From Pseudomonadota bacterium (GTDB lineage Bacteria > Pseudomonadota > Alphaproteobacteria > Acetobacterales > Acetobacteraceae): a stretch of DNA of 5,498 nucleotides. Location of the stretch: the NCBI GenBank assembly GCA_021808205.1, contig JAKBCD010000165.1, forward strand, positions 1-5,498, given 5' to 3'. Shown piece by piece: positions 1 through 4,965 of the stretch (its first letter is position 1; each line of letters starts with the position of its first letter). The position numbers were made by a program, and so were the translations under genes. The notes below the pieces were generated by a model. That model was not told where the DNA came from and made no database searches. It was given only the letters and a program-made list of their open reading frames with translations.

Positions 1-102
1 GAGATCAAAAAGGCTGCCAGCGCTCTGGCCGTGGTGCTGCACGACCATATCATCGTCGGCAATGGAAGCTGGCTGAGCTTTCGCAAGACGGGGCTGTTAT
101 GA
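1..102 (+). CDS. radC: RadC family JAB-domain protein, C-terminal end only
   Basis: Frame 1 is open from the window edge to a TGA at 100-102 and encodes 33 residues containing HDHIIVGNG and then SFRKTGLL. This matches the conserved end of RadC (DUF2466/JAB, MPN+ fold) proteins, where an H-D-H/N-I-I-V/I-G-x-G block is followed by S-x-R-x-x-G-L-[LI] at the C-terminus. The upstream metal-binding JAMM motif lies outside the window. RadC was once linked to DNA repair, but its cellular role remains unclear and no function can be added from this fragment. The gene converges on the methyltransferase: its last two codons (97-102) are also the stop and last sense codon of that gene on the other strand. 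Only the tail is visible, so intactness cannot be judged. Confidence 0.85.
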   Translation, partial: EIKKAASALAVVLHDHIIVGNGSWLSFRKTGLL

Positions 103-873
103 GGCCCAGCCCGTGAGCACCGCCATGTGCAATTGCGCCGCCATGCGGCCATTTTCCTGGGGCAATGTGGCCAGAGCTGCGGCAAACAGCGCCCGGGGCG
201 GAATGGTGCGGCTGCGCCCGGCCAGGGCATTTGTCTCGCCGGCGGCACGGAGATCATGCAGCAGGGCCAGCGGGTTGGCGTACAGGAACTGCAACGCCTC
301 AAGGTCTGCGACCGGATGCGTGAAGCCTGCACGCTGGAGCAGCCCGGCGCAGTCCCGCAGATCCGGGAAGGGTGATACCCGCGGGCTGACCCGGCCGGTG
401 AATTGTTCCTCAGCCTCCAGCAATGCCAACCGGAGCGCGTGCAATGTGCCCAGCACCGGCAGGCTGGCCAGCAGCAGCCCGCCTGGCCGCAGGGCGCGGC
501 GAAGCTGGATGAGGGCGCCGGGCAGATCGTCCAGAAAATGCAGTGAAAAAGGCGCCAGGATTACATCGTATGCCTCTGGCGCCAGGCCGAAATCCGCCGG
601 GCCAGGCAGAAGAATAGGGCGGCCGCCGGCGAGGCTGGCCATGGCGGGAGAAAAATCCGCGCTGTCCACCAGCATTCCGCGCGCGGCCAGCTGCGGGGCC
701 AGGGCGCCGCGCCCGCCGAAATCCAGGGCACGCGCAAAGCGCGTGGTGGTATCGTCCAGCCGGTCCAGCAGGCGTTCGGCCAGATCCTCCAGAACGGGAC
801 GAACAGAGGCGAGACGGCGCGCCGCCCTGGTTCGGTGTTTCACCATCGCGTCAAAGTCAAAGATGTTCTGCAC
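97..873 (-). CDS. SAM-dependent methyltransferase, NDUFAF5/BioC-like
   Basis: 258 residues with a class I Rossmann methyltransferase fold. Motif I is ALDFGGRGAL (49-58), an acidic-loop region follows at VDSADFS (69-75), then DVILAPFSLHFLDDL (103-117) and the post-I segment LRPGGLLLASLP (128-139). The C-terminal half carries RVSPFPDLRD (165-174), LLQRAGF and LALLHDLRAAGETNAL (202-217), which I recognise as typical of the alphaproteobacterial relatives of mitochondrial NDUFAF5. Human NDUFAF5 hydroxylates an arginine of complex I subunit NDUFS7; whether the bacterial protein does the same is inference. BioC (malonyl-ACP methyltransferase) is the main alternative, but no other biotin gene is present. 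The start is GTG at 871-873, preceded by AGGGG six bases upstream. An ATG at codon 10 (844-846) is possible, but it would remove the conserved IFD segment. The gene is divergent from comF with no gap and convergent with radC. Confidence 0.88.
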   Translation of the reverse strand: MQNIFDFDAMVKHRTRAARRLASVRPVLEDLAERLLDRLDDTTTRFARALDFGGRGALAPQLAARGMLVDSADFSPAMASLAGGRPILLPGPADFGLAPEAYDVILAPFSLHFLDDLPGALIQLRRALRPGGLLLASLPVLGTLHALRLALLEAEEQFTGRVSPRVSPFPDLRDCAGLLQRAGFTHPVADLEALQFLYANPLALLHDLRAAGETNALAGRSRTIPPRALFAAALATLPQENGRMAAQLHMAVLTGWAS

Positions 874-1605
874 ATGAAGCCCCTGTTGCGCTGGATTCTG
901 GATAGCGTTTTGCCACCTTCCTGTCTCGCGTGCAGCGAGATGGTTCAGGCGGATGGGCAGCTATGCCTGAAATGCTTCGGCAGCGCGAATTTCGTGACAG
1001 CACCTTTGTGCGATTGCTGTGGCGTGCCGCTGCCCTTTACGGAAGATGGCACCAAAGCCGAACTATGCAGCGCCTGTGAGACGTCGCCCCCGGCTTTTGC
1101 AATGGCCCGCGCCGCGCTGCGTTATGATGACACAACCAAGAAAATGATCCTGCCGTTAAAATATGGCGACCAGAGCGAAGCCGCAGCGGGCCTGGCGCGG
1201 CTGATGCGCCGCCCCGGCGAGGCGATGCTGCAATCGGCGAATCTGCTGGTGCCGGTGCCGCTGCACGCGGCCAGATTGCGCCAGCGCCGCTACAACCAGG
1301 CGGCGGTTTTGGCGATTGCACTGGCCAGGCTTACCGGCCGGCCGCTGGGGCTGGATGCGCTGCGCCGCTGGCGGGCAACCCGAAGGCTGGAGGGTTTGAG
1401 CGCGGTGGAACGCCGGGAAGAGCTTGCGGATGCCATATCGCTGAAGCGGGGGGCGGAGGTGGCGGGCAAGCGCGTACTGCTGATTGACGACGTTATGACA
1501 ACCGGTGCAACCGCGCATCAATGCGCCAAGGCGCTACGAGAGGGAGGCGCCGCGCGGGTGGATGTGCTGACCCTGGCGCGCGTAGCTGACCCGCGTTTGG
1601 AATAG
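874..1605 (+). CDS. comF: ComF family amidophosphoribosyltransferase-like protein
   Basis: 243 residues, the usual ComF length. The N-terminal half has four cysteine clusters expected to bind zinc: CLAC (17-20), CLKC (31-34), CDCC (46-49) and CSAC (65-68). The C-terminal half is a type I phosphoribosyltransferase domain, with LVPVPLH (125-131), RQRRYNQA (136-143, the usual R-G-F/Y-N-Q site) and the PRPP-binding loop LLIDDVMTTGAT (202-213). In naturally transformable bacteria ComF supports DNA uptake at the inner membrane/cytoplasm. In many alphaproteobacteria it sits beside grxC with no other competence gene, and its role there is unsettled. I chose ATG 874 because MKPLLRWILDSVLPPSCLAC aligns with family N-termini. 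An upstream ATG at 835 would add 13 residues lying entirely within the methyltransferase gene. No clear Shine-Dalgarno precedes 874. The gap to grxC is 44 bases. Confidence 0.92.
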   Translation: MKPLLRWILDSVLPPSCLACSEMVQADGQLCLKCFGSANFVTAPLCDCCGVPLPFTEDGTKAELCSACETSPPAFAMARAALRYDDTTKKMILPLKYGDQSEAAAGLARLMRRPGEAMLQSANLLVPVPLHAARLRQRRYNQAAVLAIALARLTGRPLGLDALRRWRATRRLEGLSAVERREELADAISLKRGAEVAGKRVLLIDDVMTTGATAHQCAKALREGGAARVDVLTLARVADPRLE

Positions 1606-1649
1606 ATACACCTTGCATTCGGCAAACGCTCGGCTATTTGTTCGAGGAA

Positions 1650-1907
1650 ATGCCCGATATCGAAATTTATACCCAGCCTTATTGCCCATATTGCGCGCGT
1701 GCCGTTGCGGTGCTGGAGCGCAAGGGGGCGAGCTTTAAGGAAATTAACGCGCCGCACGGTACTGAAGAGCGCGAGGAAGCGATCCGGCGCTCAGGCGGGC
1801 GCACCTCTGTACCGCAGATTTTCATTGATGGTCGCCATGTTGGCGGATGCGACGACCTGCTGGCGCTGGAACGCGCCGGCGAGCTGGATGCGCTGCTGGT
1901 TCCATGA
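1650..1907 (+). CDS. grxC: Glutaredoxin 3
   Basis: 85 residues, the full length of a bacterial class I glutaredoxin. The protein has a thioredoxin fold with the dithiol active site CPYC at 12-15, the cis-proline segment TSVPQIFI (52-59) and the glutathione-binding GGCDDL (65-70), including the extra cysteine (67) also found in E. coli Grx3. It is expected to reduce disulfides and glutathione-mixed disulfides in the cytoplasm with electrons from glutathione. The start at ATG 1650 gives MPDIEIYTQPYCPYC, matching family N-termini. A TTG at 1638 would add four residues (MFEE) and has no better ribosome site. The purine-rich GAGG at 1644-1647 is only two bases from the ATG, which is unusually close. 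The stop overlaps the DUF1178 start (ATGA, 1904-1907), implying translational coupling. Confidence 0.96.
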   Translation: MPDIEIYTQPYCPYCARAVAVLERKGASFKEINAPHGTEEREEAIRRSGGRTSVPQIFIDGRHVGGCDDLLALERAGELDALLVP

Positions 1908-2359
1908 TCCATTATCAGCTCCGTTGTGACGCAGGCCATGAATTTGATGGCTGGTTTAAGGACAGTGCCGGCTTCGAGGCGCAGGCGGCGTCTGGCTTTG
2001 TGGCCTGCCCGTCTTGCGGCAGTGTGGATGTTGCAAGGGCGTTGATGGCGCCCGCCATTCCGCGCAAGGGCGGTGAGATTGTCCTGGCTGAGCCACCGCC
2101 AACCGCTGCGGCGCCACAGGCCGCCGGTGGCGCGCTGCCGGATTCCGTGCGCGTGGCCTTGCAGAAGCTGCGCGAAGAGGTTGAGAAGAACTGCGATTAT
2201 GTCGGCGCTGATTTTGCCGAGGAAGCGCGGCGGATTCATTACGGTGAAGCGGCGCCACGCGGTATTTATGGCCAAAGCTCTGAAGAGGATGCTGAGGCGC
2301 TGGCCGAAGATGGTATCGCTTTTGCCCGCATCCCCTGGGTGCCGCGTAACGACAGCTGA
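1904..2359 (+). CDS. DUF1178 family protein (zinc-ribbon-like)
   Basis: 151 residues. The N-terminus MIHYQLRCDAGHEFDGWF is the hallmark of DUF1178, and CPSCG (35-39) supplies a second cysteine pair that with Cys8 and His12 could form a small metal site. Residues 62-79 are a low-complexity Ala/Pro linker. The C-terminal half holds the family signature, VEKNCDYVGADFAEEARRIH (93-112) followed by GIYGQSSEEDAEAL (120-133) and a terminal IPW. The family is widespread in alpha- and betaproteobacteria and has no established biochemical function, so none is assigned. The frame is open further upstream to 1847, but ATG 1904 is chosen because it begins exactly at the conserved MIHY and gives the 4-base ATGA overlap with grxC. 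hpnK begins three bases after its stop, so the three genes are very likely one transcript. Confidence 0.93.
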   Translation: MIHYQLRCDAGHEFDGWFKDSAGFEAQAASGFVACPSCGSVDVARALMAPAIPRKGGEIVLAEPPPTAAAPQAAGGALPDSVRVALQKLREEVEKNCDYVGADFAEEARRIHYGEAAPRGIYGQSSEEDAEALAEDGIAFARIPWVPRNDS

Positions 2360-2362
2360 GCT

Positions 2363-3148
2363 ATGCGGAAGATTATATTCTCCGCGGATGATTTCGGCCT
2401 GACCCAACCCGTGAACGAGGCGGTGGAGCAAGCCTGCCGCGAAGGCTGCCTGACCCAGGCCAGCCTAATGGTGGCCGCCCCTGAGGCGGCGGACGCGGTG
2501 CGCCGGGCCAAGACCCTGCCGGGGCTGAAGGTAGGGTTGCATCTGGTGCTGGTGGATGGCGATTCACTGCTGGGGCACGCCCGGCTGCCGCACATCACCG
2601 GGCCGGACGGACGGTTTTCCACCAACCAGGCGGCTCTGGGGGTGCGCTATTTCTTTTCCCCCGCCGCGAGGCGCGAGCTGAGGGCGGAGATTGAGGCGCA
2701 GTTTGCCGCCTTTGCCGCCACGGGGCTGGCACTGCACCATGCCGATGCGCATAAGCATTTCCTGCTGCATCCCACCATCGGCCGGATGATGATCGAGGTG
2801 GGAAAGCGTTACGGGCTGAAGCGCATTCGCGTGCCCGCCGAGCCGCCGTCCATTATGGCGGCGCTGGGCGAGCGGGTGGGGTTTGGCGACCGCGCGCTTT
2901 ATGCCTGGACGAAGCTGCTGCGGCATCAGGCACGTGGGTTGGAGGTGCCGGACCAGGTGTTCGGCATCAAATGGTCAGGTCATATGACCCGCGAGAAGAT
3001 AGAGCGCCTGCTGCCGCTCGTGCCCCAGGGCCGCACCGAGATTTACACCCATCCCGCCACACGCCGCGACGAGGCGCTGATGAAGCTCATGCCAGGCTAT
3101 GAGCATGTGGCGGAGTTTGAGGCGCTACTTGCCGATCATCACGTCTGA
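2363..3148 (+). CDS. hpnK: HpnK-like hopanoid biosynthesis protein (YdjC/ChbG deacetylase fold)
   Basis: 261 residues, near the typical length of the YdjC/ChbG carbohydrate deacetylase family. Metal-site and catalytic candidates are the N-terminal SADDFG (7-12, acidic pair D9/D10), H60 in GLHL, the block HHADAHKHFLLHP (125-137, with D128, H130 and H132) and the C-terminal IYTHPAT (228-234, H230). The long ADDFGLTQPVNEAV opening and the RIRVPAEPP segment (155-162) resemble HpnK, the hopanoid-associated branch, more than chitooligosaccharide deacetylases. HpnK genes usually sit near hopanoid side-chain genes, and a deacetylation role on a glycosylated hopanoid intermediate has been proposed for the group. 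No other hopanoid gene is in this window, so the HpnK label rests on sequence resemblance alone. The ATG follows the DUF1178 stop by three bases without a strong ribosome site, suggesting coupling. The 3' end overlaps mop by 24 bases. Confidence 0.85.
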   Translation: MRKIIFSADDFGLTQPVNEAVEQACREGCLTQASLMVAAPEAADAVRRAKTLPGLKVGLHLVLVDGDSLLGHARLPHITGPDGRFSTNQAALGVRYFFSPAARRELRAEIEAQFAAFAATGLALHHADAHKHFLLHPTIGRMMIEVGKRYGLKRIRVPAEPPSIMAALGERVGFGDRALYAWTKLLRHQARGLEVPDQVFGIKWSGHMTREKIERLLPLVPQGRTEIYTHPATRRDEALMKLMPGYEHVAEFEALLADHHV

Positions 3149-3328
3149 GGCTTTGATGACGGCATAGGCCGCATCGCCGGCTTTCAGGCCAAGATCGTCC
3201 ACCGCCGCGTTGGTGATGGAGGAGGTGATGACGCCGCCGCCGATGTCGATTTTGACATGCGCGGTGGTCTGGCCTTTCACAACTTCAACGATGGTGCCTT
3301 TGATCTGGTTGCGGGCGCTGAGTTTCAT
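3125..3328 (-). CDS. mop: Molbindin: single-domain TOBE/Mop molybdate-binding protein
   Basis: 67 residues making exactly one Mop (TOBE) domain: MKLSARNQIKGTI at the start, SSITNAAVDDLGL (36-48) in the middle and AYAVIKASDVMIGK at the end, all characteristic of molbindins such as clostridial Mop and Azotobacter ModG. These cytoplasmic proteins assemble into oligomers that bind molybdate or tungstate between subunits and are thought to buffer or store the oxyanion. The frame stays open upstream to 3412, but ATG 3328 is chosen because it starts at the conserved MK[LI]SARNQ and has GGAGGT four bases upstream (3333-3338). No modABC transporter or molybdoenzyme gene is in view, so this is a stand-alone copy. 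Its last 24 bases overlap the end of hpnK in the opposite orientation. It lies downstream of the S9 terminator and so probably has its own promoter. Confidence 0.92.
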   Translation of the reverse strand: MKLSARNQIKGTIVEVVKGQTTAHVKIDIGGGVITSSITNAAVDDLGLKAGDAAYAVIKASDVMIGK

Positions 3329-3332
3329 GCGG

Positions 3333-3338
3333 ACCTCC
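3333..3338 (-). promoter_or_regulatory. Shine-Dalgarno of mop
   Basis: The minus strand reads GGAGGT here, four bases before the ATG at 3328. It is one of the strongest ribosome sites in the window, and it excludes the longer open frame that begins at 3412. Confidence 0.85.
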
Positions 3339-3343
3339 ATTGA

Positions 3344-3395
3344 TTTTGCCCCAGGAAGGGGATGGCGAATATATGAAGCATCACCCTGGGCAAAA
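3344..3395. repeat. Imperfect inverted repeat flanking the putative mop promoter
   Basis: TTTTGCCCCAGG (3344-3355) and CCCTGGGCAAAA (3384-3395) are inverted copies. TTTTGCCC pairs with GGGCAAAA perfectly over 8 bp, and AGG/CCT adds 3 bp after a one-base bulge, with 28-29 bases between the arms. The right arm overlaps the proposed -35 region of mop and the left arm lies just inside the proposed transcript, before the ribosome site. This could be a paired operator or a leader hairpin. Nothing identifies a binding protein, and the arms do not look like the TATATA-type Mo-box of ModE/MopA/MopB regulators. Confidence 0.4.
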
Positions 3396-3396
3396 A
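3368..3396 (-). promoter_or_regulatory. Possible sigma-70-type promoter of mop
   Basis: On the minus strand a -10 candidate TATATT (3373-3368) lies 17 bases from a weak -35 candidate TTTTTG (3396-3391). This would place transcription start near 3361 and give a leader of about 33 bases. The -10 is convincing and the -35 is poor. The expected need for a promoter after the terminator at 3413-3440 supports the location. Confidence 0.35.
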
Positions 3397-3412
3397 CAGA
3401 TGCTCCGCCCAT

Positions 3413-3440
3413 AAAAAACCCGGCTTTCGCCGGGTTTTTC
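3413..3440 (-). terminator. Intrinsic terminator of the rplM-rpsI operon
   Basis: CCCGGC (3419-3424) and GCCGGG (3429-3434) form a perfect 6-bp GC stem around a 4-base loop (TTTC). It is flanked by six A's on the left and five T's on the right. Read on the minus strand, this is a GC-rich hairpin followed by six T's, eight bases beyond the rpsI stop. The A/T flanks extend the stem and make the site potentially bidirectional, though no plus-strand gene ends close by except hpnK, 264 bases away. Confidence 0.93.
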
Positions 3441-3448
3441 GTTGCGCA

Positions 3449-3940
3449 TCAGCGCTTGGAGAACTGGAAGCTGCGGCGGGCCTTCGGCTTGCCGTATTTC
3501 TTACGCTCAACCATGCGCGGGTCGCGGGTGAGGAAGCCAGCGGCCTTCAGGATGGAGCGCAGTTCCGGCTCAAACAGGGTGAGCGCGCGGGAGATGCCGT
3601 GGCGCACAGCGCCGGCCTGGCCGGAGAGGCCGCCGCCGTTGACGGTGCAGTATACATCGAACTGGTTGTAGCGGTCGGCAACCAGGAAGGGCTGGGTGAT
3701 CAACATGCGCAGCACGGGGCGGGCAAAATAGATCGGGGCCTTCTTGCCGTTGATGATGATCTCGCCCTTGCCGGGCTTTACCCACACGCGGGCGATGGCG
3801 TTCTTGCGGCGGCCGGTGGCGTAGGAACGGCCTTGCGCGTCGCGCTTGGGCTCGCGCTTCTGGGCGGGGGCATCTGCGGTGGCGCCGGTGGTGGCCTGGA
3901 GGTCTTTCAGACCGGCGAAAGCATTGGTGGTTTCGGACAT
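3449..3940 (-). CDS. rpsI: 30S ribosomal protein S9 (uS9)
   Basis: 163 residues. The conserved S9 core begins at [19 protein letters not shown] (39-57) and continues through [26 protein letters not shown] (100-119), [14 protein letters not shown] (137-150) and the basic tail [10 protein letters not shown]. In known ribosomes the terminal S-K-R tail of S9 reaches the P-site tRNA. The first 35 or so residues, Ala/Thr-rich and then charged, form an extension before the core; extensions of this sort occur in alphaproteobacterial S9 and are absent from the shorter E. coli protein. The ATG lies four bases after the rplM stop with only a weak ribosome site, consistent with translational coupling to L13, its usual operon partner. 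A strong terminator follows. Confidence 0.98.
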   Translation of the reverse strand: MSETTNAFAGLKDLQATTGATADAPAQKREPKRDAQGRSYATGRRKNAIARVWVKPGKGEIIINGKKAPIYFARPVLRMLITQPFLVADRYNQFDVYCTVNGGGLSGQAGAVRHGISRALTLFEPELRSILKAAGFLTRDPRMVERKKYGKPKARRSFQFSKR

Positions 3941-3944
3941 GGTC

Positions 3945-4409
3945 TCAGGCCCTCTTGTTCTTGGGGTTCAGCGCGGCGACGTCGAGGGTCTTGGGCTGCT
4001 GGGCGGCGTGCGGGTGCTCAGGCCCGGCATACACATGCAGGTTCTTCATTTGCTGGCGCTGCAGCGGGCCGCGCGTGATCATGCGCTCAACCGCTTTCTC
4101 GACAACGCTTTGCGGGTTCTTGCTGGCCAGACGCTCCTTGATGGAACGGCCCTTGATGCCGCCCGCGTAGCCGGTGTGGTAGTAGAACACGGAATCTTCC
4201 GCCTTCTTGCCGGTTACCTTCACCTTCTCGGCGTTGACGATGATGATGTTGTCTCCGCAATCGACATGCGGGGTAAAAATCGCCTTGTGCTTGCCGCGTA
4301 GGCGGTTCGCCACGATGGCCGCGAGACGGCCCAGAATCAGCCCTTCGGCGTCGATCAGGACCCAGTCCTTCTTTACGTCCGCGGGTTTGATGGAAATCGT
4401 CGTTTTCAT
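3945..4409 (-). CDS. rplM: 50S ribosomal protein L13 (uL13)
   Basis: 154 residues, full length. Recognisable L13 blocks are [15 protein letters not shown] (16-30), NRLRGKHK (35-42), [17 protein letters not shown] (53-69), [15 protein letters not shown] (76-90), [20 protein letters not shown] (110-129) and HPHAAQQP (132-139). L13 is an early-assembling 50S protein that binds 23S rRNA. The ATG at 4409 is preceded by GGTGAG with a 3-base spacer. A TTG four codons upstream (4421) keeps the frame open but would remove this ribosome site and is unlikely. It is the first gene of the rplM-rpsI operon, with a promoter candidate just upstream, and it is separated by 97 bases from the minus-strand hypothetical gene. 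Confidence 0.98.
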   Translation of the reverse strand: MKTTISIKPADVKKDWVLIDAEGLILGRLAAIVANRLRGKHKAIFTPHVDCGDNIIIVNAEKVKVTGKKAEDSVFYYHTGYAGGIKGRSIKERLASKNPQSVVEKAVERMITRGPLQRQQMKNLHVYAGPEHPHAAQQPKTLDVAALNPKNKRA

Positions 4410-4435
4410 ATGCTCACCCAAACAATAGTCGGCGG

Positions 4436-4464
4436 CTTATGAGCAAAACGCAGTGGAAGGTCAA
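4436..4464 (-). promoter_or_regulatory. Promoter of rplM-rpsI
   Basis: On the minus strand TTGACC (4464-4459) is followed after 17 bases by CATAAG (4441-4436). The -35 matches the strong alphaproteobacterial TTGAC consensus and the spacing is ideal, while the -10 is a moderate match. Transcription would begin near 4429, leaving a leader of about 20 bases before the L13 ATG. It sits in the only sizeable gap of this strand, ahead of an operon that needs strong expression. Confidence 0.6.
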
Positions 4465-4506
4465 GGGGTCTGGTGTGTGGTAATTTAATACCGCATGGCA
4501 TTTACC

Positions 4507-4947
4507 TCAGTCCAGCCGTGGCTCCGTGCGGCGCGGGCGGGGCGGTGGCGGCGCGGCGGGGCGCTCGCGCGGGGTGAAGCTGTCGCGTGCCGTGAAGCCG
4601 CGCCCATCCGGGGTGGGGATGGGCGCGCGGCTGACCGGCGGCTCCTCAACCGGCGGCTGCGGCGCGCGGCTGCGCTTTAATTGGCCAAAATGCGGCACGT
4701 CTTCGTAGCTGTCCATCGGGCGTACGGGGGTTGAAAGAATGCCCGCGGCGCGCATCTGCATCACGCGCAGTTCTTCCTGCAGGTTTTCCAGCTCGCCCTC
4801 GATGGCCTCCAGCCGTGCCTTTACGCCAAAAACGCTGAACGGAACCATGAGAAAGGCAAGGACCCAGAGCAGGGCCGGTACGGCGAGGGCCAGGACAAGC
4901 CAGCCTGGCATCCAATCCGGCAGGGAGAAAGGCAGGGTCATCGGCAT
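4507..4947 (-). CDS. Hypothetical membrane-anchored coiled-coil protein
   Basis: 146 residues, family not recognised. Residues 15-37 (from GWLVLALAVPALLWVLAF onward) form one hydrophobic membrane segment. Residues 43-68 form a charged helix with hydrophobic residues at L46, I49, L53, L56, L60 and M63, a short coiled-coil heptad pattern. The C-terminal half is Pro/Arg-rich and probably disordered, with PPVEEPP, APPPPRPRR and many RxF/RP pairs. The expected picture is an inner-membrane anchor with a cytoplasmic or periplasmic coiled-coil and a flexible tail; the orientation cannot be decided with confidence. It starts 18 bases after the purH stop on the same strand and is presumably co-transcribed with it. 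The start is ambiguous: AAGGAG (4951-4956) is only 3 bases from ATG 4947 but 9 bases from the next in-frame ATG at 4941 (residue 3). No clear terminator separates it from rplM. Confidence 0.8.
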   Translation of the reverse strand: MPMTLPFSLPDWMPGWLVLALAVPALLWVLAFLMVPFSVFGVKARLEAIEGELENLQEELRVMQMRAAGILSTPVRPMDSYEDVPHFGQLKRSRAPQPPVEEPPVSRAPIPTPDGRGFTARDSFTPRERPAAPPPPRPRRTEPRLD

Positions 4948-4950
4948 GGA

Positions 4951-4956
4951 CTCCTT
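4951..4956 (-). promoter_or_regulatory. Shine-Dalgarno of the hypothetical gene downstream of purH
   Basis: The minus strand reads AAGGAG. It is a strong ribosome site, and its presence supports the hypothetical gene being real. The spacing (3 bases to ATG 4947, 9 bases to ATG 4941) favours the second ATG, which would shorten the protein by two residues. Confidence 0.7.
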
Positions 4957-4965
4957 AATATCCGA

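Noticed and set aside
113..877. Plus-strand 254-residue open frame opposite the methyltransferase
   Set aside because: It is Arg/Ser/Ala-rich with no domain motifs, and it mirrors a clear methyltransferase gene almost end to end. Long antisense frames are expected in GC-rich coding DNA.
1156..1521. Minus-strand frame opposite comF
   Set aside because: It has a compositionally biased product with no family resemblance, and comF is secure on the other strand.
1679..2431. Minus-strand 250-residue open frame opposite grxC and DUF1178
   Set aside because: It crosses two well-supported plus-strand genes and their junction, has no recognisable motif and no ribosome site evidence.
3366..3376. AATATATG stretch considered as a ModE/MopA-type Mo-box
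   Set aside because: Only a few TATA bases match, with no paired half-site at the expected spacing. They are better explained as the -10 element of mop.
3413..3440. Hairpin considered as a riboswitch or attenuator for mop
   Set aside because: The short perfect GC stem with a T-run lies eight bases after the rpsI stop, which is a plain intrinsic terminator.
3599..4301. Plus-strand open frames opposite rpsI and rplM (151-159 residues)
   Set aside because: They are Gly/Ala/Leu-rich shadows of two unmistakable ribosomal protein genes.
4495..4708. Short plus-strand frames opposite the tail of the hypothetical gene
   Set aside because: They are Arg/Gly-rich products caused by the complementary Pro/Arg-rich tail. 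The minus-strand gene has a strong ribosome site and a coherent architecture.
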